Made by a program: the position numbers and the translations under genes. A model generated the notes under the pieces. The model was not told the origin of the DNA. It did no database searches and saw only the letters and a list, made by a program, of their open reading frames with translations. Of a stretch of 40,607 nt of DNA, positions 8,747-17,889 are shown piece by piece. How positions within the stretch are numbered: position 1 is the stretch's first letter; each line of letters begins with the position of its first letter. This DNA is from Mesorhizobium wenxiniae (GTDB lineage: Bacteria > Pseudomonadota > Alphaproteobacteria > Rhizobiales > Rhizobiaceae): NCBI RefSeq assembly GCF_002284535.1, contig NZ_NPKH01000037.1, positions 1 through 40,607 of the forward strand, in the 5' to 3' direction.

Positions 8747-9856
8747 TCAACTGAAAGACGCCACAGGTTTTCCAAACAGGCTCTCATCCGGAACCACACC
8801 GAGGCCCGGTCCGGTGGGAAGACTGATGTGTCCGTCCACGACCTTAACCGCGTTCTCTGGATCGTAGTGGCCTTCCACGAAGGGCTGGGCAATCCATACG
8901 CCCTCAAGCAGGCGAGGGTGTACTGTCGCACCTATATGGGTGCTGGCCGCCGCGATAATGTCGCCGCCCCAGGCGTCGTCGCAGGTATGCGGGATTGAAC
9001 GGGTTTCGCAAATGTCGCGGAATGTTGCCATCGCATGCAGGCCGCCGATCCGGGTGCCCTTCATTGCGAAGCCGTCGCAGATGCCATCGCCGACAGCGCG
9101 GAGCACGGTGTTTAGATCTTCGCAGTTCTCGTCGAGGTAAAGACCGTGGTGTAGCTGACTGCGGATCGCCTTGATTTCCTCAATCGTGTTGCAGGGCTGT
9201 TCGATAATGAAAGGAATGTCCAGGCACTCCCGGCTGAGACGCAGCGTGTCCCGCGTCGTCAGCGACCTGTTGCCGTCGACGGCAAGCCGCACGCGAGTGC
9301 CTACGCGCTCCCAAACCTTCCTGACCATCTCGATATCGACTTCGATCGGGCGGCCGCCGCCGACCTTGAACTGCATGCGCGGATAGCCTTCGTTAGCGCG
9401 TTCTTCGGCTATTCTGGCTACCTCGTCCGGCTCCCCGAGGCCGCAGGCATAGTAGGACGGAACGCGTTCGGTCACCGCGCCGCCCAACAGGTCGGCCACG
9501 CGCATATTCACCTGTTTTCCTAGAATGTCGTAAGCCGCGATGTCCAACGGGGCCTTGGCATAACGGTGACCGTTGAGAAGGCTGTCCATCCTACGACGTA
9601 AAGCCAGCGGCTGAAGCGGATCAGCACCGATAAGTCCCGGAGCCATCTCTTCTAGCGCGGCCAAGGCGCCTTTCGAGTGCTGGGGCTGGTAGGTCGGGCC
9701 GATCGGGCAGGTTTCGCCCCAACCGAAGAGATCATTGTCGGCGACGATCTTCACCAAAGTCGTCTCGAGCGCGTAAACGGTGCTGCTTGCAATCCTATAG
9801 GGGCCGTTCTTGACGGGCAATTTGTACGAATAGACGTGAATTTCTCTAATCTTCAT
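8747..9856 (-). CDS. hpbD: Enolase-superfamily epimerase, hydroxyproline-betaine 2-epimerase-like
   Basis: A 369-residue member of the mandelate racemase/muconate lactonizing group. The N-terminal capping domain (about 1-125) includes GWGETCPIGPTYQPQH. The barrel carries metal ligands D194 (AVDGN), E219 (IEQP) and D242 (YLDEN), plus acid/base lysines K164 (QFKVGG) and K266 (AMKGTR) on opposite faces. That pair of lysines is the 1,1-proton-transfer arrangement. W321 (GVWIAQ) and D293/D294 (TCDDAW) sit where, as I recall, HpbD uses Trp and Asp to hold the quaternary ammonium and hydroxyl, with a constant one-residue offset. cis-3-hydroxy-L-proline dehydratase is the main alternative. GGAG lies 9 bases before the ATG. 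It probably starts breakdown of the betaine handled by the demethylase genes upstream. Confidence 0.75.
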   Translation of the reverse strand: MKIREIHVYSYKLPVKNGPYRIASSTVYALETTLVKIVADNDLFGWGETCPIGPTYQPQHSKGALAALEEMAPGLIGADPLQPLALRRRMDSLLNGHRYAKAPLDIAAYDILGKQVNMRVADLLGGAVTERVPSYYACGLGEPDEVARIAEERANEGYPRMQFKVGGGRPIEVDIEMVRKVWERVGTRVRLAVDGNRSLTTRDTLRLSRECLDIPFIIEQPCNTIEEIKAIRSQLHHGLYLDENCEDLNTVLRAVGDGICDGFAMKGTRIGGLHAMATFRDICETRSIPHTCDDAWGGDIIAAASTHIGATVHPRLLEGVWIAQPFVEGHYDPENAVKVVDGHISLPTGPGLGVVPDESLFGKPVASFS

Positions 9857-10250
9857 TTCAGTATCTCCAAATAAGGCGGCCCTTCATGGAAGAAGGCCGG
9901 TTGAGGGGAATCAAAATGAATCCCTTGGTGACAAAATTCGACAGAATTTCTGGGAGCTTTAGGGTTAGTGGCATAGTCATTATGACTCAACACAACCGAA
10001 CAACCGACCGCCAAGGGCGCCCTGGAGAGACCGCGTCGTCGATTTTTCCGCAGTACCCCGCCCATCGCTGGATGACTTATTGGGTCACGGATTGAGGATA
10101 CAAAACGTCCGCCCTTGCACGGCTCGGTGCATTTCCCGTCGATATGCAATGGGCTTCTCATGAACTTCCTGTTCAAGGGCTCCAAGTAAGGACAACTGGG
10201 ATAGTTCTGATGTTGACGGTTTGTCCTAAGCGCTCGTAGCGATGCTAAAC
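9857..10250. other. Intergenic region upstream of the epimerase gene
   Basis: 394 bases between the demethylase stop and the epimerase start, both on the minus strand. No coding region is supported on either strand. It carries the epimerase ribosome binding site (GGAGAT) and presumably its promoter, since the gap is long for cotranscription. I see no strong terminator hairpin with a T tract and no copy of the LysR palindrome found elsewhere. Confidence 0.5.
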
Positions 10251-12701
10251 CTACATCTTGGTACGCTCTGACTTCGGGTCGTACATGGGGCGAAGCGATG
10301 CCTCCGCTCCGTATCGAACGCCAGCAATTTCGATCTCGTAGTTTGACGCGAGAACCTGATCCTCGCTTTCACCTTCGCAAGGCACATACCCCATGCCAAT
10401 CGCGCCACCCAGATAGTGGCCATAGTTGCCGGAGGTGATGATCGAAACAATTTTCCCATCGCGGACCAACGCCTCGTTATGGAAGAGCAGAGGCGCGGGG
10501 TCTTTCAAGCGGAACTGGAGCATTCGGCGCTTCAGCCCCTCCTGTTTTACCCGCAGCACCGCATCGCGCCCGATGAAATCGCCCTTGTTCGGCTTGACAG
10601 CAAATCCGAGTCCGGCTTCCAGAACATGATCCTCGTCGGTGATGTCGTGGCCGAAATGCCGGAAGCCTTTTTCAATACGGCAACTGTCGAGCGTATGAAG
10701 GCCACAGAGCTTCAAGCCGAACTCGTGGCCGGCTTCTTCGATCGCCTCGAAGACATGTGCCGCCTGGTCGCTGGAGACATAAATCTCCCAGCCTAGTTCA
10801 CCGACATAGGTCACGCGATGCGCACGCGCCAAGCCCATGCCGATTTCGATTTCTTGCGCCGTTCCGAACGGGAAAGCTTCGTTGGAGAAATCATTCGGAC
10901 TGACGCGGCTGATGACATCACGGGCCTTCGGTCCCATCAGAACCAAAACGGATTCGGCGGCCGTGATATCTGTGATGACGGCAAACTGTTCGGTCTTGAT
11001 CTGTTTGCGCATCCAAGCGAGATCGCGCTGCAACGTAGCGCCGGGAACCACAGCAAAGAAGGCTGTGTCCGACAAGCAGGTGATGGTCAGATCGCTCTCG
11101 ATGCCGCCTCGTTCATTCAGCATTTGCGTATATACTATCTTGCCCGGAGCGACATCCATCTGATTGGCGCAAACGCGTTGCAGGAAGGCCAGCGCGTCGC
11201 GACCCTCAATGCGTATCTTTCCAAAAGACGTCATGTCGAACAGACCGACGCCATTGCGGATCGCCAGATGCTCTTCTTTCTGGTTATCGAACCAGTTCTG
11301 CCGCTTCCAGCTATAGCGGTATTCGCGCTCCTGGCCTTCCTTGGCGAACCAGTTGGCGCGTTCCCAGCCGGCGACTTCGCCAAACACAGCGCCGCGAGCC
11401 TTTAAGTGCTCATGCAGGGGCGAGCGGCGCACGCCGCGCGACGTTGCCATCTGCCGATAGGGAAAATGGTCGGCGTAAAGCAGGCCGAGCGTTTCCGACA
11501 CGCGCTCCTTGAGATAGCGACGGTTCTTCTGGAACGGCTGGGCACGACGGATATCGACCTCCCATAGGTCGAAGGGCGGCTCGCCGTCGTTCATCCACTG
11601 CGCCAGCGCCATACCCGCTCCGCCTGAGGAGACGATGCCGATCGAATTGTAGCCGGCGGCAACCCAGTAGCCCTTCAACTCTGGCGCTTCGCCAAGATAG
11701 TAGCGGTCATCGGGCGTGAAGCTCTCGGGACCATTGAAGAAGGTGTGGATACCCGCTGTTTCCAGCATTGGCATGCGGTTGACCGCGTTCTCCAGGATCG
11801 GTTCGAAATGCTCGAAATCCTCAGGCAGCTGATCGAAGCAAAAATCCTCGCGGATGCCATCCATGCCCCAAGGCTTGGCTTTCGGTTCGAAGGCGCCGAG
11901 CAGCATCTTGCCCGCATCTTCCTTGTAGTACGCGCATTCGTCGGGAACGCGCAGCACAGGCAGACGGGCAAGGTCAGGAATCGCCTCGGTGACGATGTAG
12001 AAATGCTCGCAGGCATGCAGCGGCAGCGTGACTCCGGAACGGCTGGCGAGATCCCTTCCCCACATGCCGCCGCAGTTGACGACGTGGTCGGTCTCGATCG
12101 TGCCCTGTTCGTCGCCCTGCACCCAGGAGACGCCGGTGACACGGCCGTCACGGTCGTGCACCGCGGTAACCTTGACGTTCTCAATCACCTTGGCGCCAAG
12201 TTGGCGTGCGCCTTTGGCCAACGCCATGGCGATATTCGCCGGGTCGCACTGACCGTCGAGAGGTAAGTGCACTGCTCCGAGCACATCGGAAATATTGAGA
12301 TGAGGATAGAGGTTCTTCACCTCCTGTGGAGACACTTCGTGAACATCGATGTCGAAGGCACGAGCCAGGCTGGCCTGACGGTAAATCTCTTCCCTGCGCT
12401 CTTCCGTCAGCGCCACGGTGATCGAACCGTTTTGGCGCATACCGGTGGCAATGCCCGTTTCCGTTTCCAGCTTGACATAGAGATCGGCCGAATATTTCGC
12501 CAGTCGCGTCATGTTCTGCGACGCACGTAGCTGGCCGATGAGACCGGCGGCATGCCAAGTGGTGCCGGATGTCAGCTGCTTGCGTTCAAGCAGGACAATG
12601 TCCGTCCACCCCAGTTTGGCTAGATGGTAGGCGACGGAGCATCCAGAAATGCCGCCACCGATGACGACAGCGCGTGCTTTTGTAGGAATGTTGCTTATCA
12701 T
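10251..12701 (-). CDS. Dimethylglycine/sarcosine dehydrogenase-like FAD-GcvT demethylase
   Basis: An 816-residue flavoprotein of the dimethylglycine dehydrogenase type. Residues about 10-390 form a DAO-type FAD domain with the dinucleotide motif VVIGGGISGCSVAYHL and GTTWHAAGL. H50 there matches the usual covalent FAD histidine. Residues about 430-810 are a GcvT-like folate domain that accepts methyl carbon as 5,10-methylene-THF. It would oxidatively remove an N-methyl group, passing electrons to the EtfAB encoded just upstream. The start at 12701 (MISNIPTKAR) gives the normal length; an ATG at 12755 would add 18 poor residues. Last gene of etfB-etfA-demethylase. The substrate could be N-methyl-hydroxyproline, dimethylglycine or a similar amine. 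Confidence 0.85.
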   Translation of the reverse strand: MISNIPTKARAVVIGGGISGCSVAYHLAKLGWTDIVLLERKQLTSGTTWHAAGLIGQLRASQNMTRLAKYSADLYVKLETETGIATGMRQNGSITVALTEERREEIYRQASLARAFDIDVHEVSPQEVKNLYPHLNISDVLGAVHLPLDGQCDPANIAMALAKGARQLGAKVIENVKVTAVHDRDGRVTGVSWVQGDEQGTIETDHVVNCGGMWGRDLASRSGVTLPLHACEHFYIVTEAIPDLARLPVLRVPDECAYYKEDAGKMLLGAFEPKAKPWGMDGIREDFCFDQLPEDFEHFEPILENAVNRMPMLETAGIHTFFNGPESFTPDDRYYLGEAPELKGYWVAAGYNSIGIVSSGGAGMALAQWMNDGEPPFDLWEVDIRRAQPFQKNRRYLKERVSETLGLLYADHFPYRQMATSRGVRRSPLHEHLKARGAVFGEVAGWERANWFAKEGQEREYRYSWKRQNWFDNQKEEHLAIRNGVGLFDMTSFGKIRIEGRDALAFLQRVCANQMDVAPGKIVYTQMLNERGGIESDLTITCLSDTAFFAVVPGATLQRDLAWMRKQIKTEQFAVITDITAAESVLVLMGPKARDVISRVSPNDFSNEAFPFGTAQEIEIGMGLARAHRVTYVGELGWEIYVSSDQAAHVFEAIEEAGHEFGLKLCGLHTLDSCRIEKGFRHFGHDITDEDHVLEAGLGFAVKPNKGDFIGRDAVLRVKQEGLKRRMLQFRLKDPAPLLFHNEALVRDGKIVSIITSGNYGHYLGGAIGMGYVPCEGESEDQVLASNYEIEIAGVRYGAEASLRPMYDPKSERTKM

Positions 12702-12774
12702 CCTGGTTCCGTAGAATGGACGCCGGCTAACAGCGCGGTCTGTCTTAAGTGCCAAGGGGGAAGAGCGAAAACTA

Positions 12775-13704
12775 TCAAAGCGCTTTGTGCAACGCCGGCA
12801 GGATGGTGAAGAGATCGCCGACGAGGCCGTAGTCCGCGACCTGGAAGATCGGGGCTTCCTCGTCCTTGTTGATGGCGACGATGACCTTCGAGTCCTTCAT
12901 GCCGGCGAGATGCTGGATCGCGCCAGATATGCCGACAGCGATGTAGAGTTCCGGCGCCACGACCTTGCCGGTCTGGCCGACCTGCCAGTCGTTCGGCGCA
13001 TAGCCGGCATCGACCGCCGCGCGGCTTGCGCCGACGGCAGCGCCGAGCTTGTCGGCCACCGGCAGGATCACCTCCTGGAACTTCTCCGACGAGCCCAGCG
13101 CGCGGCCGCCCGAGATGATGATCTTGGCCGAGGTCAGTTCCGGGCGGTCGCTCTCTGAAAGCTTGTTCTCCACGAAGATGGAAAGGCCCGGGTTCGCGGC
13201 AGCGTTAACCGTCTCGACGGAACCCGAACCGCCTTCGCCGGCTGCCTGGAAGGAAGCGGTGCGCACCGTGATGACCTTCTTGGCGTCGGTCGACTGCACG
13301 GTTTGGATCGCGTTGCCGGCATAGATCGGACGCTTGAACGTGTCGGCTGAAACGACCTCGATGATCTCCGACACCTGCATCACGTCGAGCAGGGCCGCCA
13401 CGCGCGGCATGACGTTCTTGCCCATCGTGGTGGCCGGCGCGACGATCGTGTCGTAATTGCCCGCGACGCTGACGACGAGGGCGGCGACCGGCTCGGCCAG
13501 GCGCTGCTCGAGCTCGTCGGCTTCCGCCAGCAGAACCTTGCGCACGCCGGCCAGCTTGGTGGCGGCGTCGGCTGCGGCCTTGGCGCCCTTGCCAGCAACC
13601 AGCACGTCGACGTCGGAGCCGATCTTGGAGGCAGCAGACAGCGCCTTGGCGGTCTGGTCGGAAAGGGTTGCGTTGTCGTGTTCGGCAACGAGAAGGATAG
13701 CCAT
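12775..13704 (-). CDS. etfA: Electron transfer flavoprotein alpha subunit
   Basis: A 309-residue EtfA, which binds FAD and with EtfB carries electrons from flavin dehydrogenases to ETF-quinone oxidoreductase. The N-terminal domain starts MAILLVAEHDNATLSD. The C-terminal FAD-binding domain has the signature IIISGGRALGSSEKFQ and VGASRAAVDAGYAPNDWQVGQ (in two parts), plus AVGISGAIQHLAGMKDS and VAINKDEEAPIFQVADYGLV. Length and all landmarks are normal. It lies 23 bases after etfB and 73 bases before the demethylase gene, so the three are likely one operon and this ETF is probably dedicated to that enzyme. Confidence 0.97.
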   Translation of the reverse strand: MAILLVAEHDNATLSDQTAKALSAASKIGSDVDVLVAGKGAKAAADAATKLAGVRKVLLAEADELEQRLAEPVAALVVSVAGNYDTIVAPATTMGKNVMPRVAALLDVMQVSEIIEVVSADTFKRPIYAGNAIQTVQSTDAKKVITVRTASFQAAGEGGSGSVETVNAAANPGLSIFVENKLSESDRPELTSAKIIISGGRALGSSEKFQEVILPVADKLGAAVGASRAAVDAGYAPNDWQVGQTGKVVAPELYIAVGISGAIQHLAGMKDSKVIVAINKDEEAPIFQVADYGLVGDLFTILPALHKAL

Positions 13705-13727
13705 GTTCTTTATCTCCTATCCGAACC

Positions 13728-14474
13728 TTAGACGATGCCCGCGCTCTTGAGCGCGCCCACTAGCTCTTCGACGGACTTGACCTTGACGCCCGCCTTGCGG
13801 CCGCCCGGCTCCTCGGTCTTCAGCACCTTGAGGCGCTGCTTGACCTCGACGCGGTAGTCGTCGGCAGCCTTTTCATCGAGCGGCTTCTTCTTGGCCTTCA
13901 TGATGTTGGGCAGCGAGGCGTAGCGCGGCTGGTTCAGGCGCAGATCGGTGGTGACGATCGCGGGCGTCTTGACGTCGATGACCTGCAGGCCGCCGTCGAC
14001 CTCGCGCGTCACCTTGGCCGAACCGTCGGCGAGCTCGATCTTGGAGGCGAAGGTCGCCTGGCTCCAGCCGAGAAGCGCAGCCAGCATCTGGCCGGTCTGG
14101 TTCGCGTCATCGTCGATCGCCTGCTTGCCGAGGATGACCAGGCCCGGCTGCTCGGCATCAGCGACGCCCTTGAGGATCTTGGCGACCGTCAGCGGCTCGA
14201 CGATCTCGTCGACCTCGACCAGGATGCCGCGGTCGGCACCCATGGCGAGCGCGGTGCGGATCGTCTCGGCAGCCTGCGCCGGTCCTATCGAAACCGCGAT
14301 GATCTCGGTGACCTTGCCGGCTTCCTTCAGCCGGATCGCCTCCTCGACCGCGATCTCGTCGAAGGGGTTCATCGACATCTTCACATGCGAAAGGTCGACG
14401 CCCGTCCCATCAGGCTTCACACGGACTTTGACGTTGTAGTCAATTACACGTTTGACAGGTACGACGATCTTCAT
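13728..14474 (-). CDS. etfB: Electron transfer flavoprotein beta subunit
   Basis: A 248-residue EtfB. It starts MKIVVPVKRVIDYNVKVRV, with the AMP-binding and dehydrogenase-docking parts including MNPFDEIAVEEAIRLKE, VSIGPAQAAETIRTALAMGADR and ILGKQAIDDDANQTGQ, and the recognition loop region near residues 190-205 (LNQPRYASLPNIMKAKKKP). A longer frame exists upstream, but the ATG at 14474 matches the family start. First gene of the etfB-etfA-demethylase operon, divergent from the XRE-cupin regulator with 238 bases between them, which suggests joint control. Confidence 0.97.
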   Translation of the reverse strand: MKIVVPVKRVIDYNVKVRVKPDGTGVDLSHVKMSMNPFDEIAVEEAIRLKEAGKVTEIIAVSIGPAQAAETIRTALAMGADRGILVEVDEIVEPLTVAKILKGVADAEQPGLVILGKQAIDDDANQTGQMLAALLGWSQATFASKIELADGSAKVTREVDGGLQVIDVKTPAIVTTDLRLNQPRYASLPNIMKAKKKPLDEKAADDYRVEVKQRLKVLKTEEPGGRKAGVKVKSVEELVGALKSAGIV

Positions 14475-14578
14475 GGCTAAGCCCCGGATCTCAAAAACTG
14501 TGCTGATCCTGCCGATCATGTGCCTAAACGGCAAAAGCAGTCCCGGATCTTTTACGACAGAAAAATCCTGTTTTCAAC

Positions 14579-14606
14579 CATGAAATTTTTGCCTTGCTTT
14601 TTCATG
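14579..14606. promoter_or_regulatory. Inverted repeat in the etfB/regulator divergent promoter
   Basis: A perfect 7-base inverted repeat, CATGAAA (14579-14585) and TTTCATG (14600-14606), separated by 14 bases in an AT-rich stretch. It lies 105 bases from the etfB start and about 107 bases from the regulator start, in the middle of the divergent region. This is a plausible operator for the XRE-cupin regulator. No binding evidence is available. Confidence 0.4.
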
Positions 14607-14712
14607 ATGGCGCTGCTATCGTATAGTAGTTTGATCGCGCTGCAGTGTTGGAGAATTTCGATGTTGTATCGGTGAATGTATGACGTTATTGGGTAGAGGT
14701 GGTTGAGAAGGG

Positions 14713-15321
14713 ATGATCGTGCCACCACGTGCCGCTGAGAGAACTGAGGAAATCGAAGGGTCACCTCGCCAAGAGGACGCCATCGGCTTCCAGATCAGGG
14801 AATTGCGGAAAGCGAAGGGCATGACGCTTCAGGGTGTGGCAGACGCTGTGGGCATCTCCGTCGGCTATCTAAGCCAGATCGAGCGCAACCAGTCTCAGCT
14901 GCCGATCGGAATCCTGAAGAAGATCAGCACAACACTGGGCGTGCAGATTAACTGGTTCTTTCATGCCAGCGACCTGCCGGCGGATGAAAAAGACATCATC
15001 GTTCGTGCGGAGAACAGGCGAAAGCTGACTTTCACCAAGCTGGGTATCCAGGAGGAATTGCTCTCGCCCAATCTCAGCGGACCGCTGGAAATGCTGATGA
15101 GCACGATCGACGTCGGAGCAGACAGCGGCGACTACAGTCACGAAGGCGTGGAAGCTGGGCTAGTGATATGCGGCATACTCGACCTCTGGGTCTCAGGTCA
15201 GCATTTCCGGCTGAACGCAGGCGACAGTTTCTCTTTCAAGAGCACGGAAACGCATCGTTGCGCCAATCCGGGCGACGAGCCGACCAAGGTCGTTTGGATA
15301 ATAACGCCGCCTCAATACTGA
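14713..15321 (+). CDS. XRE-family regulator with C-terminal cupin domain
   Basis: A 202-residue regulator. The N-terminal HTH_XRE domain (about 25-82: IGFQIRELRKAKGMTLQGVA, then DAVGISVGYLSQIERNQ) is followed by a cupin domain (about 120-200; LWVSGQHFRLNAGDSFSF, THRCANPGDEPTKVVWIITP). This is the PuuR-like architecture used for sensing small amines and amino acids. The Shine-Dalgarno AAGGG sits very close to the ATG at 14713, so the in-frame GTG at 14719 may be the real start. It is divergent from etfB and leads into the MOSC-reductase-Rieske gene, and probably controls both directions, using a betaine or its product as ligand. Confidence 0.9.
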   Translation: MIVPPRAAERTEEIEGSPRQEDAIGFQIRELRKAKGMTLQGVADAVGISVGYLSQIERNQSQLPIGILKKISTTLGVQINWFFHASDLPADEKDIIVRAENRRKLTFTKLGIQEELLSPNLSGPLEMLMSTIDVGADSGDYSHEGVEAGLVICGILDLWVSGQHFRLNAGDSFSFKSTETHRCANPGDEPTKVVWIITPPQY

Positions 15322-15485
15322 CTGCGCGCCGCATCCGATTGAGCTCGCCCACATCGCTTTGAATTGAAGCGCCTCAACACCACACATGAGCGACCCGCAT
15401 CGTTCCATGCGGGACATACAACCTGAGTGAAGCGCTTTGGCCGGCCGCAATGCAACAGATAGACAAAAGGTGGAATGGGACCGCA

Positions 15486-17744
15486 ATGAGAAAGCTTGGA
15501 ACCGTTGAAGCACTTTGGCGATACCCTGTCAGTTCTGTCTGCGGAGAGCGTCTCCAACGTGCCGAGTTCACCGAAGCCGGCCCCGTCGGCGACCGTCTTT
15601 ACGGTATCTTCGATGCAGAGACCCATGAGATCGTCTTCCCATCGCGTCAGAAGCGCTGGAATCTGGCACCGCTGATTTCAGCCAGGCTCGACCATGACGA
15701 CCAACTCCAGATGTCCCTGGATGAAGAAAATTGGCACAACCCTGACGACGACCGTTTTCAGCAAAAGCTTGGGGAACTCTTTGGGTGTCCGGTGACTGTC
15801 GTAAGGTATGGAGCTGACCTCCTCGACGGGCAGTCTGCCAAACCGCGATACCAACATAGTCCCATCCATCTTCTCAGCCGCCAATCCATCGAGGCTTTGA
15901 AAAGGTTGCTTCCGGAAAGCGTGATCGACGAACGGCGTTTTCGCCCCAACGTACTCGTTGATTTCGAAGGAAGTGGCGCAACATCACCGGAATATGGACT
16001 TCTCGGAAAGGAGTTTCGCATTGGCAATCTGCGTCTTCGCGGAACGCGCGAATGCGGTCGATGCAGCTTCACGACCTTGGCACAGCTCGGCTTGCCGGAA
16101 GACCGTAGTGTACTTCGCGCGTTGAACAGCAATTTCGAGAAGAACTTTGGCATTTACTGCGACGTCCTTGACGAAGGCACGATGGAGAGTGGCGACGAGG
16201 TGAGCATCGCCATACCGGCCGAGCAAGAGAAGACGGTGCTAATCGTTGGCGCCGGACAGGCTGGTGGAATGGTTGCAAAACACTTGCGTGACCTTGGCCA
16301 TGTCGGCCCGATATCCATTTTCGGAGACGAGAGGCATACGCCATACGAACGTCCGCCCCTATCTAAGCCCGCGAAAACACTTGGCCCCGATTTCGCTCTG
16401 ACGAAGGTTCTTTCTGGTGCGGAGGCGGTTGATCTTGGCGTCGATATTCACCTGGAAGAAACGGTCGTCAGTATCGACCGCGCCAGCCAGACGATCGAAA
16501 CCGCCACAGGCGCAAAGCATGCGTTCGATTGCCTTGTTCTTGCAACCGGTGGATTGCCGCGTCGCCTTCCTCGCGTCAACCGCGGCTTTAACCGCGTGCA
16601 TGCGGTCAGAACCGCCGACGATGCAATGATTCTACAAGCAGCACTCAGGAGCGCCAGGCGCATATTTGTTCTCGGCGGTGGCTGGCTCGGCCTTGAGATC
16701 GCGGCCATGGCACGTTCGGCATCCATCGAAGTGGATCTCTTTGCGCGGGATGCCCGCCTCTGCTCGAAAACGCTTCCCAGTGCTGTCGGCGATTTCCTCG
16801 CGGAGGTTCATCGGGCGAACGGCGTGAAGCTCCATCTGCTGAGCGAGCCGGCATTTGTCGAGACGCCGGACGGTGTAGAAGTATCCCTCGACGGGAGGAA
16901 AGCCCATGCAGACCTTCTCGTCTTGGCAATCGGCATTCACCCCAACGATCACCTTGCGCGGCTGTCGGGCCTCGACACGAGAGACGGCATCCTCACCGAT
17001 GAGAATGGATTAACAAGCGATCCGGCGATCTTTGCGATAGGCGACGTATCGCGCCAGCGCAGCGGTACCTTCCCCGAGGGAATACGTGTCGAGAGCTGGC
17101 AGAATGCCAATGAGCAGGCGCAACGGGCCGCCCGCGCCATTCTGGCTTTGGAACAGTTGCCGACCGCGATACCGCGCTTCTGGTCCGATCAGTACGACCT
17201 CAGCCTGCAAATTGCCGGAATGCCGGATGCGTCTGCGGTTCCCCTAGCCGTGGATGGCAGCCACAATCCACTTTGGACATTCGAGAATTTCGTGATCGGA
17301 GTTAACCGGTCGCGGGATGTCCACCGCTTTGCACAGGCCTTGGCAGGCGATTCCAGCGTTGGAGTAGCGATCCCACACAAAGCGCCTGAGCATGAAGGCG
17401 AGACGGTCCCTCAGTTGCTGGGCAACGACATCCAAATGGCGGACGGAGATATAAGGCGCGTTTCATCGGCCGGGCTAGGCGACCTCGCTCTCGTAAGGAA
17501 GGGCGACAGATACTTCGCAGTGGAAGATCGATGCCCGCATGCCGAAGCCTCCCTATCCGAAGGTTTTCTGGAAGGCGATCGCATCGTGTGTCCACTCCAT
17601 TTCGCCGAATTCAACCTCGTCAGCGGCGCAGCATCCAGTGCTCCCAAAGGGTGCCCGAGTGCACGCACATTCCGTGTCGAAGCAAGAGGCAACTCCCTGT
17701 TCCTCCATGTCCCGACAGATTTGCCGGCCAGAGGAGGTATTTGA
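15486..17744 (+). CDS. MOSC - FAD/NAD(P)H reductase - Rieske fusion protein
   Basis: A 752-residue three-domain protein. Residues about 1-245 are a MOSC_N plus MOSC unit of the mARC/YcbX type: RFRPNVLVDF, and ECGRCSFTT at 189-197, where the molybdenum-cofactor cysteine is expected. Residues about 250-635 are a ferredoxin-reductase-type FAD/NAD(P)H domain with VLIVGAGQAGG near 252, YERPPLSK, VLGGGWLGLE near 395, IFAIGDV near 515 and a reductase C-terminal domain. Residues about 650-740 are a Rieske domain: C683-P-H685, 16 residues, C702-P-L-H705. All expected cofactor residues look intact. It may be a self-contained NAD(P)H to FAD to 2Fe-2S to Moco reductase, or the reductase of a Rieske demethylase. 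An ATG at 15450 lacks a ribosome binding site. Confidence 0.85.
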   Translation: MRKLGTVEALWRYPVSSVCGERLQRAEFTEAGPVGDRLYGIFDAETHEIVFPSRQKRWNLAPLISARLDHDDQLQMSLDEENWHNPDDDRFQQKLGELFGCPVTVVRYGADLLDGQSAKPRYQHSPIHLLSRQSIEALKRLLPESVIDERRFRPNVLVDFEGSGATSPEYGLLGKEFRIGNLRLRGTRECGRCSFTTLAQLGLPEDRSVLRALNSNFEKNFGIYCDVLDEGTMESGDEVSIAIPAEQEKTVLIVGAGQAGGMVAKHLRDLGHVGPISIFGDERHTPYERPPLSKPAKTLGPDFALTKVLSGAEAVDLGVDIHLEETVVSIDRASQTIETATGAKHAFDCLVLATGGLPRRLPRVNRGFNRVHAVRTADDAMILQAALRSARRIFVLGGGWLGLEIAAMARSASIEVDLFARDARLCSKTLPSAVGDFLAEVHRANGVKLHLLSEPAFVETPDGVEVSLDGRKAHADLLVLAIGIHPNDHLARLSGLDTRDGILTDENGLTSDPAIFAIGDVSRQRSGTFPEGIRVESWQNANEQAQRAARAILALEQLPTAIPRFWSDQYDLSLQIAGMPDASAVPLAVDGSHNPLWTFENFVIGVNRSRDVHRFAQALAGDSSVGVAIPHKAPEHEGETVPQLLGNDIQMADGDIRRVSSAGLGDLALVRKGDRYFAVEDRCPHAEASLSEGFLEGDRIVCPLHFAEFNLVSGAASSAPKGCPSARTFRVEARGNSLFLHVPTDLPARGGI

Positions 17745-17889
17745 ATAGTTGTCTCTCTCCAATTCTCACAAAATCTATACTGATCGGTAAGCCGCAATGG
17801 CGGCCCACCTCATTTTGGTCTGACCATCCGTGGCCAGGCACTGGCCACCACTGTCTTGTTATCACACCGCCAACTACTCCGGAGTCCCC

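Noticed and set aside
10818..11405. Plus-strand ORF of 195 codons
   Set aside because: Shadow of the GcvT domain of the demethylase gene on the other strand.
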